DNA from: Saprospirales bacterium
Lineage (GTDB): Bacteria > Bacteroidota > Bacteroidia > Chitinophagales > Saprospiraceae
DNA: 19,564 nt
Direction: 5' to 3'
Assembly: GCA_003559985.1 (NCBI GenBank)
Contig: PWJP01000046.1
Coordinates: 1-19,564 of the forward strand
Positions 7,223 through 15,534 of the stretch are shown here, one piece after another. Within the stretch, counting starts at the first letter, position 1; each line of letters opens with the position of its first letter. The position numbers and the translations under genes were made by a program. The notes beneath the pieces are model-generated. The model worked only from the letters and a program-made list of their open reading frames with translations, was not told the DNA's origin and made no database searches.

Positions 7223-10066
7223 CTATCTCTGTAGCTGAAATTTCCTCACAGCCATTCCGGACTCGGACATCAGTGTGATAAAATACATACCAGTTGAGCT
7301 CAGTTCATTTCGGAAATACTGCGCAGCCTGGATGCTGTTTTTCCCGGATGGCAATTGGCCAGGGTCGGCTGTGTTCAATATGCGGCCATTGATATCCTGC
7401 AATCGGATATGGACCGGGCTGCTTTTCTCCAGTTCGAATTCAAGCTGTAAATCCTCTCCTGTGCCGGGATTGGGATAAAGATTGAGTTCGATGTCATGGA
7501 ACGAAGGATTGAAACCAATGGATGTCGTTATTTCCGGTGGAGTCAGTCGCTCGGTTGTGTAGAGTCTGTATTCGCCCGGATCCATCATAAATGTAGCGTT
7601 GACATCTTCCACCAGCACACTGTCGCCGGTAAAGAATTCGTACCACATTCCCTCGTGTGGAAATTGCGGATTGATCACCCTGTTTTCCACATCAAAATTG
7701 CCAACAATATTGACATTCATATCGTCTCCAAACAGTCTGATCCGCTTCCAAAATCGGGCCCCCACATCCATTTCAAAATCTTCAGTTCGGAAAACATCGT
7801 GTTCTTGTCTGAGGTGAATCAAAGCGCTGGTTATTTGGAAAAGGCGCTGTCTTTCAGGCATTTCCAGGTATTCCCAGGCTGTGGGTTTTATGTCCAGCTT
7901 ACAATCCTCACTCACAGTCCCGTCCGGGCAGTGAAAAATGGAATAATCGTAGCCGAACTCACCAAACTGCCAGAGCATTTTGGGACCGGGAACGGGATAA
8001 AAGAAGGTACTCACTAGTTCCATCCTTCTCAGTGCTGTCGGCAAATCCTGGATGTCGTAACCTTCGCTACCGGTATTTCCATACTCCAGGTTTTCGTACA
8101 TCAATCGCTCTTCGTCGTGACTTTCCATGTATCCGATGAGGTGTGGATCATTGAATCCTCTCTCTTTCCAGGAGACCCTTCTGAAATTTGAACCGCTGAA
8201 GCTCATGGCGGCTTGTTTGTAATTGTGGTGCATATTTCCCCACAAGATCATCCCCGCGTCTGACAATTCCCGCTCCTCTTCATCCACGGCAAAATGCTCC
8301 AAAATAATATAGAAGTCCTCATCCACTTCCCTGATGACATCGCTCATCCTTTTAAGCAGTGCAATCCTGGATGCATCATATTCGGACCACTCCCCTACAT
8401 CCGTGGTAAAGTTTTGGGTGAATCCCTTACTCAGGTCAAAGCGGTACCCATCTATATTGTATTCCTCAATCCAGTACGTCATAATTCGATCAGCCCAGTA
8501 TTGAGAAGCTTCACTTTCGTGGTTAAAATCATAACCCACATTGAAAGGGTGTCTCGCAGTTACATTTAGCCAGGGATTGTCCGGAGAGGGTCTGAAGTTT
8601 TGATCGTCCCAGTAAAGTTGACAAAGGGGTGATTGACTAAAAGCGTGGTTGAGTACGATATCCATAATAACTGCCATTCCGCGGGCATGGGCCTCGTCTA
8701 TCAACCTCTTGAGGTCTTCGGGACGTCCGTAGAATTTGTCCAGAGCCATGTGAAAAGAGGGATTGTAACCCCAACTTATATTTCCTTCAAATTCATTTAC
8801 AGGAAGCAATTCTATCGCATTCACTCCCAGGCGCTTCAGGTAGTCAAGGCTGTCAATAACCACCTGGTAATTGCGCTCTTCGGAAAAATCCCTGACGAGT
8901 AACTCGTAAACTACCAGATCTTCCACTGCAGGTCGTTCAAAATCTGTAAGCTGCCAGTCGTATTCATCGCGTCTCGGCTTAAAGACCCCGACAATTCCCT
9001 CGGTCATGCCGTGGGGATAGGGTTTCAAATCGGGATAAGTACTCTCGGGAATAAATTGATCGTGATGTGGATCCAGGACTTTTTCACTGTATGGGTCGGC
9101 TACTCTTATTTGCCCGTCCACCAGGTATTGAAAAGCGTATTCGGTTTCCGGTTCCAGGCCGCTTAACTCTATCCACCAAACATCCTGCTGGTTGTCAATT
9201 GCCAACATATATTCAGAATCTACAGACCAATTATTAAAATCTCCAATAAGGAATATATGCTCTTTGTCGGGAGCGTAAAGTCCAAATACCACCGTACTGT
9301 CATCGACGTGATTTATACCGTGAACCAGTGTGTCGGGAAATTCTGCATGAACCGGGGTCGTAGGCAAAACGGTCAGATTCTGCACTCCGCTTACCGTATC
9401 GGTCTCATTCCAGGCAGTAAATTCGAGGGTGAAATCACCAGATTCATTAAATTCAACCGCTGTTTCTAATACCGTTCCCGATGAAGTAGCAATCAGAGAG
9501 TCGTTCAGGCGGAGTTCTATTTCAGCCGTATCCGATGCCAAAATCTCCACAGGATAGACAGAGCCGGGATTGAGAATGCCGCCTCCGGGAGGTTCGCTGT
9601 TAAAAATGGCGACCAATCCGTCAAACTGGTCGTAAACCGGGATGAAAATATCACCACCACTGGACGTTTTTCCCTCTCTGCTTCCATCCACATTTCGAAA
9701 AACAAAGGCGAGTTCGAGAATTTCCTCAGAAGGCGGCACATCGTAAAAGGAGCGAATGTGGTAACTCAATTTGTGGAGGTCCTCCCCCACTTTCGTCATT
9801 TTAACCCGGGAATCATCTGTTCCCCAATTACCAACAACATATCTCCATTCACCGGGTCCACTTAAATTCGTAATCACACCGGTGTGCATGTAAACCTGAT
9901 CTTCCCCAATAAGTCCACCATTCCCCTGAGTGGCATCAAAGAAAATAGTCACACTGTCATCAGACCGCGGAAAAGGTGGATCTGTTTCTATTATTTGTGC
10001 CAAAGATTGTGAGGACAACAAAGTGGTAATTCCCACGAGCATACAAGTAAAAAAAAGGTTCTGCAT
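7223..10066 (-). CDS. Secreted GH13 alpha-amylase family protein with type IX sorting domain
   Basis: The 947-residue protein starts with a signal peptide (about 1-24, ending LAQ). A beta-rich module follows (about 25-145, with VTIFFDATQGNG), then an Ig-like stretch (about 150-235) and a CBM48/E-set-like module (about 250-345, with FLIGDFNNW). The GH13 barrel spans about 380-760. Its conserved regions are intact: DIVLNH at 469-474, GYRFDLSKG with nucleophile D544, IILEHF with acid E590, and MESHDEE with H650 and D651. The last ~85 residues (LYPNPG near 863, ending VRKFQLQR) form a type A type IX sorting domain, so the enzyme should cross the outer membrane and be surface-bound or released. 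It would cleave alpha-1,4 (possibly alpha-1,6) glucans; the exact specificity is open. No SusC/SusD pair or other glycan gene is adjacent in the window. Confidence 0.92.
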   Translation of the reverse strand: MQNLFFTCMLVGITTLLSSQSLAQIIETDPPFPRSDDSVTIFFDATQGNGGLIGEDQVYMHTGVITNLSGPGEWRYVVGNWGTDDSRVKMTKVGEDLHKLSYHIRSFYDVPPSEEILELAFVFRNVDGSREGKTSSGGDIFIPVYDQFDGLVAIFNSEPPGGGILNPGSVYPVEILASDTAEIELRLNDSLIATSSGTVLETAVEFNESGDFTLEFTAWNETDTVSGVQNLTVLPTTPVHAEFPDTLVHGINHVDDSTVVFGLYAPDKEHIFLIGDFNNWSVDSEYMLAIDNQQDVWWIELSGLEPETEYAFQYLVDGQIRVADPYSEKVLDPHHDQFIPESTYPDLKPYPHGMTEGIVGVFKPRRDEYDWQLTDFERPAVEDLVVYELLVRDFSEERNYQVVIDSLDYLKRLGVNAIELLPVNEFEGNISWGYNPSFHMALDKFYGRPEDLKRLIDEAHARGMAVIMDIVLNHAFSQSPLCQLYWDDQNFRPSPDNPWLNVTARHPFNVGYDFNHESEASQYWADRIMTYWIEEYNIDGYRFDLSKGFTQNFTTDVGEWSEYDASRIALLKRMSDVIREVDEDFYIILEHFAVDEEERELSDAGMILWGNMHHNYKQAAMSFSGSNFRRVSWKERGFNDPHLIGYMESHDEERLMYENLEYGNTGSEGYDIQDLPTALRRMELVSTFFYPVPGPKMLWQFGEFGYDYSIFHCPDGTVSEDCKLDIKPTAWEYLEMPERQRLFQITSALIHLRQEHDVFRTEDFEMDVGARFWKRIRLFGDDMNVNIVGNFDVENRVINPQFPHEGMWYEFFTGDSVLVEDVNATFMMDPGEYRLYTTERLTPPEITTSIGFNPSFHDIELNLYPNPGTGEDLQLEFELEKSSPVHIRLQDINGRILNTADPGQLPSGKNSIQAAQYFRNELSSTGMYFITLMSESGMAVRKFQLQR

Positions 10067-10115
10067 ATTAGTTTCATCTGTTTCTTATGACCAATGTACG
10101 ACATTTTTTACAACT

Positions 10116-10134
10116 TAGTGTACTTTTTACACTA
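10116..10134. promoter_or_regulatory. Perfect 7-base inverted repeat upstream of the amylase gene, possible operator
   Basis: TAGTGTA (10116-10122) and TACACTA (10128-10134) flank a 5-base centre, 50-68 bases upstream of the amylase ATG. The position, just upstream of the weak -7-like box, suits an operator for a sugar-responsive regulator. No regulator gene is in the window, so this is inference from position and symmetry. Confidence 0.35.
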
Positions 10135-10206
10135 TTTGGGGCTTCAAAACAACATCAAGGTTTTAAATTCAATCATAAACAATATTTTATCCAGCCTTAT
10201 TACCAG

Positions 10207-10231
10207 CAATTAAATTTATCACATTTAATTG
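10207..10231. repeat. Perfect 9-base AT-rich inverted repeat
   Basis: CAATTAAAT (10207-10215) and ATTTAATTG (10223-10231) flank a 7-base centre in the divergent gap. It may be a regulator site. AT-rich repeats of this size also arise by chance in such DNA. Confidence 0.4.
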
Positions 10232-10457
10232 AATTTGAATTGCCTATATGTTATGTTTAAAGTATTGGTTTTACTGGTTTTATGAATTTCATCCAGGTCA
10301 CTTGCACTCTCAACTTTTACAATATTGTGATAGGAAAAAGCCGGGGCTTTTCACCCAACATTCTTTATGTGAAAGGTCACAGTATCAAAAGTAGTTGAAA
10401 TCTGCTAAAATACTAAAATTTTATGGCAGTCTGACATATCAAAATATTTATAATCAA

Positions 10458-10465
10458 TACCTTTG
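10458..10465 (+). promoter_or_regulatory. -7 promoter element TACCTTTG of the lysine operon
   Basis: TACCTTTG matches TAnnTTTG exactly. Transcription should start near 10471, leaving a leader of about 90 bases to the preferred ATG at 10563. No -33 TTTG is visible. I see no lysine riboswitch-like structure in the short leader. Confidence 0.5.
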
Positions 10466-10562
10466 AGCCTGGAATAAAAAGCGGCATTTTCGAGTTTGTC
10501 AAATGGAGTTTAATTCACAAGCACACTGCCCGGCAAGTCGAAATTATATTGAAAGCTACCAT

Positions 10563-11933
10563 ATGGAGAATCACTTAAAGGTTGCAAAATTTGGTGGAAC
10601 CAGCATGAGAGACCTGCAGGCCATGCAGAGTTGCGCCGGTATTGTGGCAGATGATCCCGCTCGAAAGGTAGTAATCGTAAGCGCCACGGCAGGAACCACC
10701 GATCAATTGACCGAACTTTGCGAAGCACACAGCCCGGGTCGCAAGGAAGAACTTTTGAAGCAGATTGAAAACAGACACCTCGAACTCGCGATTGAAATTG
10801 GTCCGGAAAATTCTGCTTACCCAAGCATTAAAGACATGTTGAGTGAATTGCGGACCTTTGTTCTCGAGGTAGATGAAGTGACTGCTGCCGAAAGGGATTA
10901 TATACTGTCCTTTGGAGAGCGGCTGTCCTCCTCCCTTTTTGCCAATGTACTCTCCAAAATTGTTGATGGTGTGGTGTGGTTAGACGTAAAAGATATATTG
11001 CTGACCGATGATTTTCATGGAAAAGCGGAACCTCAACTGGAGGAAATAGCCAACAGGGCTGTTAAGAAATTAAAACCACTGCTTAAAAACGGCTATGTGG
11101 TTTCTCAAGGCTTTATTGGTTCGACCCTGGATGGCAAGACCACCACCCTGGGACGTGGGGGCAGCGACTACTCTGCCGCCCTTTTTGCCGAAGCTATTTC
11201 TGCGGACATTTTGGAAATTTGGACAGATGTGGCCGGTATTTTCTCGACAGATCCCGGAATTGTTCCTGATGCCCACCCCATTGAGGAGCTCAATTTCAAC
11301 GAAGCCGCGGAGTTGGCCATTTACGGGGCCAAAGTACTTCACCCCGCCACGTTAAAAACAGCCATTAGGAAAAATACCCGTGTTTTTGTAGGAAAGAGCA
11401 TGGACCCGCAGGCTGGAGGCACCTGGATCAGCAAAAAAACAAGATCCGCTCCCAATATTCGCGGTATCAGCATAAGGCGCAATCAAAAGCTCATCACCAT
11501 CCACAGTCTTGACATGGTTCATCAGTTTGGTTTTCTTGCCCGGATATTCGAGGTGCTTGCGCGTCATAAAACCAGTGTGGATTTGGTTTCCACCAGTGAA
11601 GTCAACGTCTCACTGACACTGGATACCGGCATTCAATCCAACTACAGCAACCGCATGCTCGACAATGCCATTGAAGAATTGCGCACTTTCAGCACCGTTC
11701 ACATAGAATCCGACTTATCTCTGGTTGCGGTGATTGGCAACAAACTCAATCAAACACCTGGTATCAGCGGAAAAATATTCAATTCCCTCAGGGACATCAA
11801 CATAAGGATGGTCTGTCACGGTGCCAGTCCGCACAATCTCTGCTTCCTGGTTAATGACCGGGACGGAGATCGCTCGATTCGACTCATACACAAACAGTTT
11901 TTAACCCAGCCAAAAAAAGAGGAGGTCCTGTGA
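10563..11933 (+). CDS. lysC: Aspartokinase (aspartate kinase), monofunctional
   Basis: The enzyme phosphorylates aspartate, the first step toward lysine, threonine and methionine. Starting at ATG 10563 gives 456 residues, with the kinase motif KFGGTS at 9-14, which is where the family begins. TTLGRGGSDYS (about 194-204) is the nucleotide/aspartate site. The C-terminal third contains paired ACT domains (about 310-456) with SEVNVSLTLD, typical of lysine-sensitive class III-like enzymes, so lysine feedback is likely. The frame is open to an ATG at 10503, but those 20 extra residues are not family-like. No homoserine dehydrogenase domain follows. It leads the lysC-dapB-dapA-dapD operon, and its stop overlaps the dapB GTG by 4 bases. 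Confidence 0.92.
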   Translation: MENHLKVAKFGGTSMRDLQAMQSCAGIVADDPARKVVIVSATAGTTDQLTELCEAHSPGRKEELLKQIENRHLELAIEIGPENSAYPSIKDMLSELRTFVLEVDEVTAAERDYILSFGERLSSSLFANVLSKIVDGVVWLDVKDILLTDDFHGKAEPQLEEIANRAVKKLKPLLKNGYVVSQGFIGSTLDGKTTTLGRGGSDYSAALFAEAISADILEIWTDVAGIFSTDPGIVPDAHPIEELNFNEAAELAIYGAKVLHPATLKTAIRKNTRVFVGKSMDPQAGGTWISKKTRSAPNIRGISIRRNQKLITIHSLDMVHQFGFLARIFEVLARHKTSVDLVSTSEVNVSLTLDTGIQSNYSNRMLDNAIEELRTFSTVHIESDLSLVAVIGNKLNQTPGISGKIFNSLRDINIRMVCHGASPHNLCFLVNDRDGDRSIRLIHKQFLTQPKKEEVL

Positions 11934-12610
11934 AATACGCAGTTATTGGTACGGGAAAGACCGGAAGTGCTATACTCGAACTGGCAGGCCCGGAATCTAT
12001 CGGATTTAACAACACCAATTTGCCGGACAAAGAAAAATTAAAGCCCTTTGATTGTGTGGTGGTTTTCGTACCCACTGATGCGGCTCATGAAATAGCTGAA
12101 CTGCTTGCTGATTTTAGTAAACCGGTTATTTGGGGCACCACGGGATATGATTGGCCGGAGGATATTTTGGAAAGAATTAATCGTGCTGGTTCTACCTGGA
12201 TTATTGGAAGCAATTTCAGCCTGGGGATGAACCTCGTGCGGAAAACCCTCAATTTGCTCGGAAGTGGCTCAGCCATTTTGCAAAATCCTGAACTCTCGAT
12301 TAGGGAAGTCCATCACATTCACAAAAAAGACAAACCCAGTGGCACTGCCCTTTCGTGGCAGGAATGGCTCGGCCGCACGGTGGAAATTGAGTCCGAACGA
12401 AAAGGAGATGTGAAGGGCATTCACGAACTGGAGATCAAAACCAACTACGAAACCATTTTTCTGCGCCACCAATCCCACGATCGTAAGCTGTTTGCCGAAG
12501 GGGCACTTTGGGCGGCCAAAAAACTGTTGGAAAACCCTGATTTCGGTACCGGTTGGTTCAAGTTTGAGACCTTTTTTGACTACATGAACGACAAAATATC
12601 AAGCCCATGA
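11930..12610 (+). CDS. dapB: 4-hydroxy-tetrahydrodipicolinate reductase
   Basis: DapB reduces the DapA product with NAD(P)H in the diaminopimelate pathway. Visible motifs: a nucleotide-binding GTGKTG at 7-12, GTTG at 69-72, NFSLGMN at 95-101, and the signature EVHHIHKKDKPSGTA at 126-140. That signature holds the catalytic histidine (H128, with H129 next to it) and K132. At 226 residues it is clearly shorter than the E. coli enzyme (273), mainly in the N-terminal Rossmann part, where the usual strand and helix after the first dinucleotide loop are compressed. The start is GTG 11930, overlapping the lysC stop (GTGA). Its own stop overlaps the dapA start (ATGA), so the three genes are probably translationally coupled. 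Confidence 0.93.
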   Translation: MKYAVIGTGKTGSAILELAGPESIGFNNTNLPDKEKLKPFDCVVVFVPTDAAHEIAELLADFSKPVIWGTTGYDWPEDILERINRAGSTWIIGSNFSLGMNLVRKTLNLLGSGSAILQNPELSIREVHHIHKKDKPSGTALSWQEWLGRTVEIESERKGDVKGIHELEIKTNYETIFLRHQSHDRKLFAEGALWAAKKLLENPDFGTGWFKFETFFDYMNDKISSP

Positions 12611-13485
12611 AAGACATTCAATTGTGGACAGCATTAATTACCCCGCTTACAGAAAATGGAGAGGTGAATTTTGCCGAACTGGAAAAACTCATTGGCCTTC
12701 AGGCAGATGCGGGCAATGGAGTGCTCATTCTCGGCAGCACCGGAGAGGGTCTCGCTTTTTCTGAAAAAGAGAAAAATGAGATACTGGATTTTGTGAGCAA
12801 GCTCCCCAAACGAACCCCGGTAATGATGGGCGTGGGCGGTTTCGATATCAATCAGCAGGTGAAATGGATACAGCGGTGCAACAAATCGGGAGTCGATGCA
12901 CTTCTCGTCGTTACTCCCCTCTATGCAAAGCCCGGATTCAACGGACAATTGCACTGGTTTAAAACCCTGCTCGACGCTGCTGAACTTCCAGTCATGCTCT
13001 ACAATGTGCCCTCAAGGACGGCGGTAAAAATGATCCCCGGAGTCCTCGCTGAATTGCGCGATCATCCCAATTTTTGGTCCGTAAAGGAGGCCAGCGGCAA
13101 TGTGGAGGAATACCTGAGCTACCGTGAAGCCGCTCCCGATGCAAAATTCTTCAGTGGTGACGATGCCCTGACCGCCTTTTTTGCCCAGGCCGGATGCCAC
13201 GGGCTGGTTTCTGTAGCTTCCAATCCCTGGCCCAAAGCCACCAATTTGTACGTAAAAAAATGCCTTAGTGGGCAGACCGAGGGACTTTTTCCGGTTTGGA
13301 ACCGGGCTGTGGATGCACTTTTTGCTGTATCAAGTCCCGTGCCTGCCAAACACCTGATGAAGGAAAAAGGCCTGATATCAACTGCAGTGCTCAGACCGCC
13401 ATTGAGTAAAGACGATTTGCAGGACACTGCTCAATTACACGAGGCAGACAAACAGATCGGAGAGTGGTACAGGGCCAATAAGTGA
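12607..13485 (+). CDS. dapA: 4-hydroxy-tetrahydrodipicolinate synthase
   Basis: DapA condenses pyruvate with aspartate semialdehyde. The 292-residue (beta/alpha)8-barrel length is normal. The pyruvate loop GSTGE is at 43-47, TPLY places Y106, LYNVPSRT gives catalytic Y132, and SVKEASG gives the Schiff-base lysine K160. These are all the residues needed for a class I aldolase of this family, and the dapB neighbour separates it from N-acetylneuraminate lyase relatives. The ATG overlaps the dapB stop by 4 bases. A 74-base gap to dapD follows, with a small ACCAT/ATGGT inverted repeat (13490-13510). Confidence 0.94.
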   Translation: MKDIQLWTALITPLTENGEVNFAELEKLIGLQADAGNGVLILGSTGEGLAFSEKEKNEILDFVSKLPKRTPVMMGVGGFDINQQVKWIQRCNKSGVDALLVVTPLYAKPGFNGQLHWFKTLLDAAELPVMLYNVPSRTAVKMIPGVLAELRDHPNFWSVKEASGNVEEYLSYREAAPDAKFFSGDDALTAFFAQAGCHGLVSVASNPWPKATNLYVKKCLSGQTEGLFPVWNRAVDALFAVSSPVPAKHLMKEKGLISTAVLRPPLSKDDLQDTAQLHEADKQIGEWYRANK

Positions 13486-13559
13486 ACCGACCATTAGATA
13501 AATCGATGGTGCTAACTTCATCTGTGCACTGTCCATATTTTTGAAAAAACAAGAGAAAA

Positions 13560-14306
13560 ATGAATTGGGAAGAGGTTTTAAATAAGCTGGAAACCGGAGA
13601 AATGCGGGCCGCAGAGTCCACATCCGATGGCTGGAAAGTCAATACGGAGGTCAAAGAAGCCATACTTGCAGCTTTCAAGGCGGGAGAAAATATTTCCTGT
13701 GAAGGCATATACAAGGGGTTTGTCGATAAGCACAACCTGCCGGCCCGGGAATTCTCACCTGCAGATGGTGTTCGCATGGTGCCCGGTGGAAGTTCTGTGA
13801 GACGGGGAGCACATGTGGCCAAAAGTGTCATTATCATGCCTCCCGCTTACGTCAATACTGGTGCTTTCGTTGACGAGGGGTCTATGATTGACAGCCACGC
13901 CCTGGTGGGCAGTTGCGCCCAGGTTGGGAAAAATGTCCATCTCTCAGCCGGTGTCCAATTGGGTGGTGTTTTGGAACCCATAGGTCTGAGTCCGGTAATC
14001 ATTGAAGACAATTGCTTTTTGGGGGCCGGAGTGGTCGTGGTCGAGGGAATCTGTGTAAAAAAGTCAGCAGTTCTTGCGCCAGGTGTCATACTGTCGAGGT
14101 CCGTATCGGTCTATGACTGCGTGAATGAGCGAAAGCTGGAGAAAGGTGCCGCCATTCCGGAGAATGCTGTGGTGGTACCCGGATCGAGACCGATTGGAAG
14201 CGAATGGGCAAAAAAAATGGGCCTCAACGCCTACTGCCCCCTAATCATAAAGTACCGCGACAAAGACAGCGACGCTTCCCTTGAATTGGAGGAAGCACTG
14301 AGGTGA
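13560..14306 (+). CDS. dapD: 2,3,4,5-tetrahydropyridine-2,6-dicarboxylate N-succinyltransferase
   Basis: DapD transfers succinyl from succinyl-CoA to tetrahydrodipicolinate, so this organism uses the succinylase branch to diaminopimelate and lysine. The protein has 248 residues, against about 274 in E. coli. A helical N-terminal part (about 1-65) precedes GVRMVPGGSSVRRGA and a left-handed beta-helix of hexapeptide repeats (about 85-190), including SCAQVGKNVHLSAGV and GGVLEP, which are diagnostic of DapD. The ATG at 13560 is preceded by AAGAGAAAA. It follows dapA by 74 bases on the same strand and most likely shares its transcript. The DapC and DapE steps are not in the window. Confidence 0.92.
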   Translation: MNWEEVLNKLETGEMRAAESTSDGWKVNTEVKEAILAAFKAGENISCEGIYKGFVDKHNLPAREFSPADGVRMVPGGSSVRRGAHVAKSVIIMPPAYVNTGAFVDEGSMIDSHALVGSCAQVGKNVHLSAGVQLGGVLEPIGLSPVIIEDNCFLGAGVVVVEGICVKKSAVLAPGVILSRSVSVYDCVNERKLEKGAAIPENAVVVPGSRPIGSEWAKKMGLNAYCPLIIKYRDKDSDASLELEEALR

Positions 14307-14358
14307 CACTTTGTATGATTTAATTTCTGTATTCTAAAGCTGATTAAAATAAACCGAT

Positions 14359-15039
14359 TTGGGTGCTGACAAGGTAAATATTGAAGCCGGTTGGAAAGAA
14401 GTGTTGAGGGATGAGTTTGAAAAACCCTACTTCGACCGAATCAGGCAATTCCTTAAAACTGAGTTGGGTCAGGGTAAAAAAATATACCCTCCCGGACCTA
14501 AAATTTTCAATGCTTTTGATTCCACTCCTTTCGATAAAGTGAAAGCGGTGGTTATCGGTCAGGACCCCTACCACGGCCCGGGGCAGGCCATGGGATTGAG
14601 TTTTTCTGTGCCCAGAGATGTCAGGCCCCCTCCTTCCCTGAACAACATATACAAAGAGCTGAAGAGTGACCTTGGAATTGACCATCCGGGGCATGGAGAC
14701 CTGACAGCATGGACCAGACAGGGGGTATTTTTGCTCAATGCGATCTTGACCGTGGAACATAAAAAAGCAGGTTCGCACCGAAAAATCGGATGGGAGCAAT
14801 TCACCGATGCGGTCATTAAAAAACTTTCGGAAAAACGAGAAACCCTCGTATTTCTGCTTTGGGGGAGATTTGCAAGGTCAAAAGTTTCGCTCATTGACCA
14901 ATCCAAACACTTTGTGCTGGAAAGTCCCCATCCCAGCCCACTGGCCGGGAACGCCTTTCTAGGCAACCGACATTTTTCCAAAACAAATCAAATTCTCAAA
15001 GAGCATTCAATGAGTGAAATAGACTGGAGATTGAACTAA
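14359..15039 (+). CDS. ung: Uracil-DNA glycosylase, family 1
   Basis: Ung removes uracil from DNA to start base excision repair. The 226-residue length and motifs are standard: the water-activating loop GQDPYHGPGQ at 67-76 with D69, the PPPSLNN serine-proline loop at 90-96, LLNAILTV at 125-132 with N127, and the leucine loop HPSPLAG from H191, followed by RHFSKTN. The start is TTG 14359. An in-frame stop (14350-14352) lies three codons upstream, and the conserved WKEVL segment begins by residue 12, so a later start would remove family sequence. There is no clear ribosome site. It lies 52 bases after dapD and 11 bases before the next gene, probably in the same transcript as the DUF423 gene. 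Confidence 0.93.
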   Translation: MGADKVNIEAGWKEVLRDEFEKPYFDRIRQFLKTELGQGKKIYPPGPKIFNAFDSTPFDKVKAVVIGQDPYHGPGQAMGLSFSVPRDVRPPPSLNNIYKELKSDLGIDHPGHGDLTAWTRQGVFLLNAILTVEHKKAGSHRKIGWEQFTDAVIKKLSEKRETLVFLLWGRFARSKVSLIDQSKHFVLESPHPSPLAGNAFLGNRHFSKTNQILKEHSMSEIDWRLN

Positions 15040-15050
15040 ATTTTTGAATC

Positions 15051-15461
15051 ATGGAACAAGTAAAATACCGCACACAATTTATTACCGCCGGATGCATGGG
15101 ATTAATTGCCGTAGTATTTGGCGCCTTTTCCGCTCACGGATTGGAGGGCAGGTTGGATGAATCATCACTGAACTCCTTCAAAACAGCCGTCGAGTATCAG
15201 TTCTACCATGTGCTGGCAATTCTTATCATGTGTTTTGCTCCCGAACAACTCAGGGCCAATCTGGTCCGCTTGAGCATGAATTTGTTCATCATCGGCATTG
15301 TATTGTTCTGTGGCTCCATATATCTACTCAGCACCAGCGGCGAGGTACATCAGATGCAACTGGACTTTTTGGGCCCCATCACCCCGGTTGGTGGCGCAAT
15401 ACTGATTTCCGGTTGGTTTGTCCTAATTGTCAGTGCCATACCGGAGAGGAAGAAAAATTAA
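15051..15461 (+). CDS. DUF423 family inner-membrane protein
   Basis: The 136-residue protein has four predicted membrane helices (about 10-30, 48-62, 75-94 and 108-130). It carries the family's hallmarks: FGAFSAHGLE near 23-32, the VEYQFYHVLA segment around 47-56, CGSIYLLS near 87-94, and LGPITPVGGA at 107-116. This is the DUF423/YgdD family, whose biochemical role is not established. Length and topology are normal for the family. The ATG lies 11 bases after the ung stop, which suggests co-transcription. Confidence 0.88.
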   Translation: MEQVKYRTQFITAGCMGLIAVVFGAFSAHGLEGRLDESSLNSFKTAVEYQFYHVLAILIMCFAPEQLRANLVRLSMNLFIIGIVLFCGSIYLLSTSGEVHQMQLDFLGPITPVGGAILISGWFVLIVSAIPERKKN

Positions 15462-15495
15462 TTCTCCCATAAGAGCAAAATTCAACCAATTAAAC

Positions 15496-15503
15496 TATAT
15501 TTG
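15496..15503 (+). promoter_or_regulatory. -7 promoter element TATATTTG
   Basis: TATATTTG matches TAnnTTTG exactly, 31 bases before the ATG at 15535. This gives a short leader of about 25 bases. No -33 TTTG is seen at the usual spacing. It indicates that the small envelope protein is transcribed on its own. Confidence 0.55.
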
Positions 15504-15534
15504 CACACTACAAGAAATCAAAAAATTTTAGAAT

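Larger units (their letters stand above)
10067..10502. other. 436-base divergent control region between amylase and lysine operon
   Basis: No gene is visible. Besides the inverted repeats listed separately, it contains TGTGA-AAGG-TCACA (10368-10381), and a GC-centred hairpin AAAAGC-CGGG-GCTTTT (10336-10351) that resembles a terminator stem without a clean T-run. The lysine operon promoter lies at the right end. On the amylase side only a weak -7-like TACATTGG (10101-10094, minus) is seen. Confidence 0.5.

Noticed and set aside
7496..8017. 173-codon plus-strand open frame opposite the amylase gene
   Set aside because: It lies wholly inside the well-supported GH13 gene on the other strand and has no recognisable domain or start context. 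It is a shadow of the amylase codon pattern.
10336..10351. Intrinsic terminator for the amylase or lysine genes
   Set aside because: It lies upstream of both divergent genes and is not followed by a long T-run, so it cannot end either of them.
10368..10381. TGTGA-AAGG-TCACA as a CRP/FNR-type site
   Set aside because: The half-sites are right but the spacer is 4 bases, not 6, and the site is about 80 bases upstream of the lysine operon -7 box. Not enough to call it a regulator site.
10466..10562. Lysine riboswitch or T-box before aspartokinase
   Set aside because: The leader after the TACCTTTG box is only about 90 bases, too short for a lysine riboswitch, and shows no T-box sequence.
13391..13837. 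148-codon minus-strand open frame across the dapA-dapD junction
   Set aside because: It is antisense to two genes with diagnostic motifs and has no family features of its own.
14344..14799. 151-codon minus-strand open frame opposite ung
   Set aside because: It is antisense to an intact uracil-DNA glycosylase and shows no domain motif.
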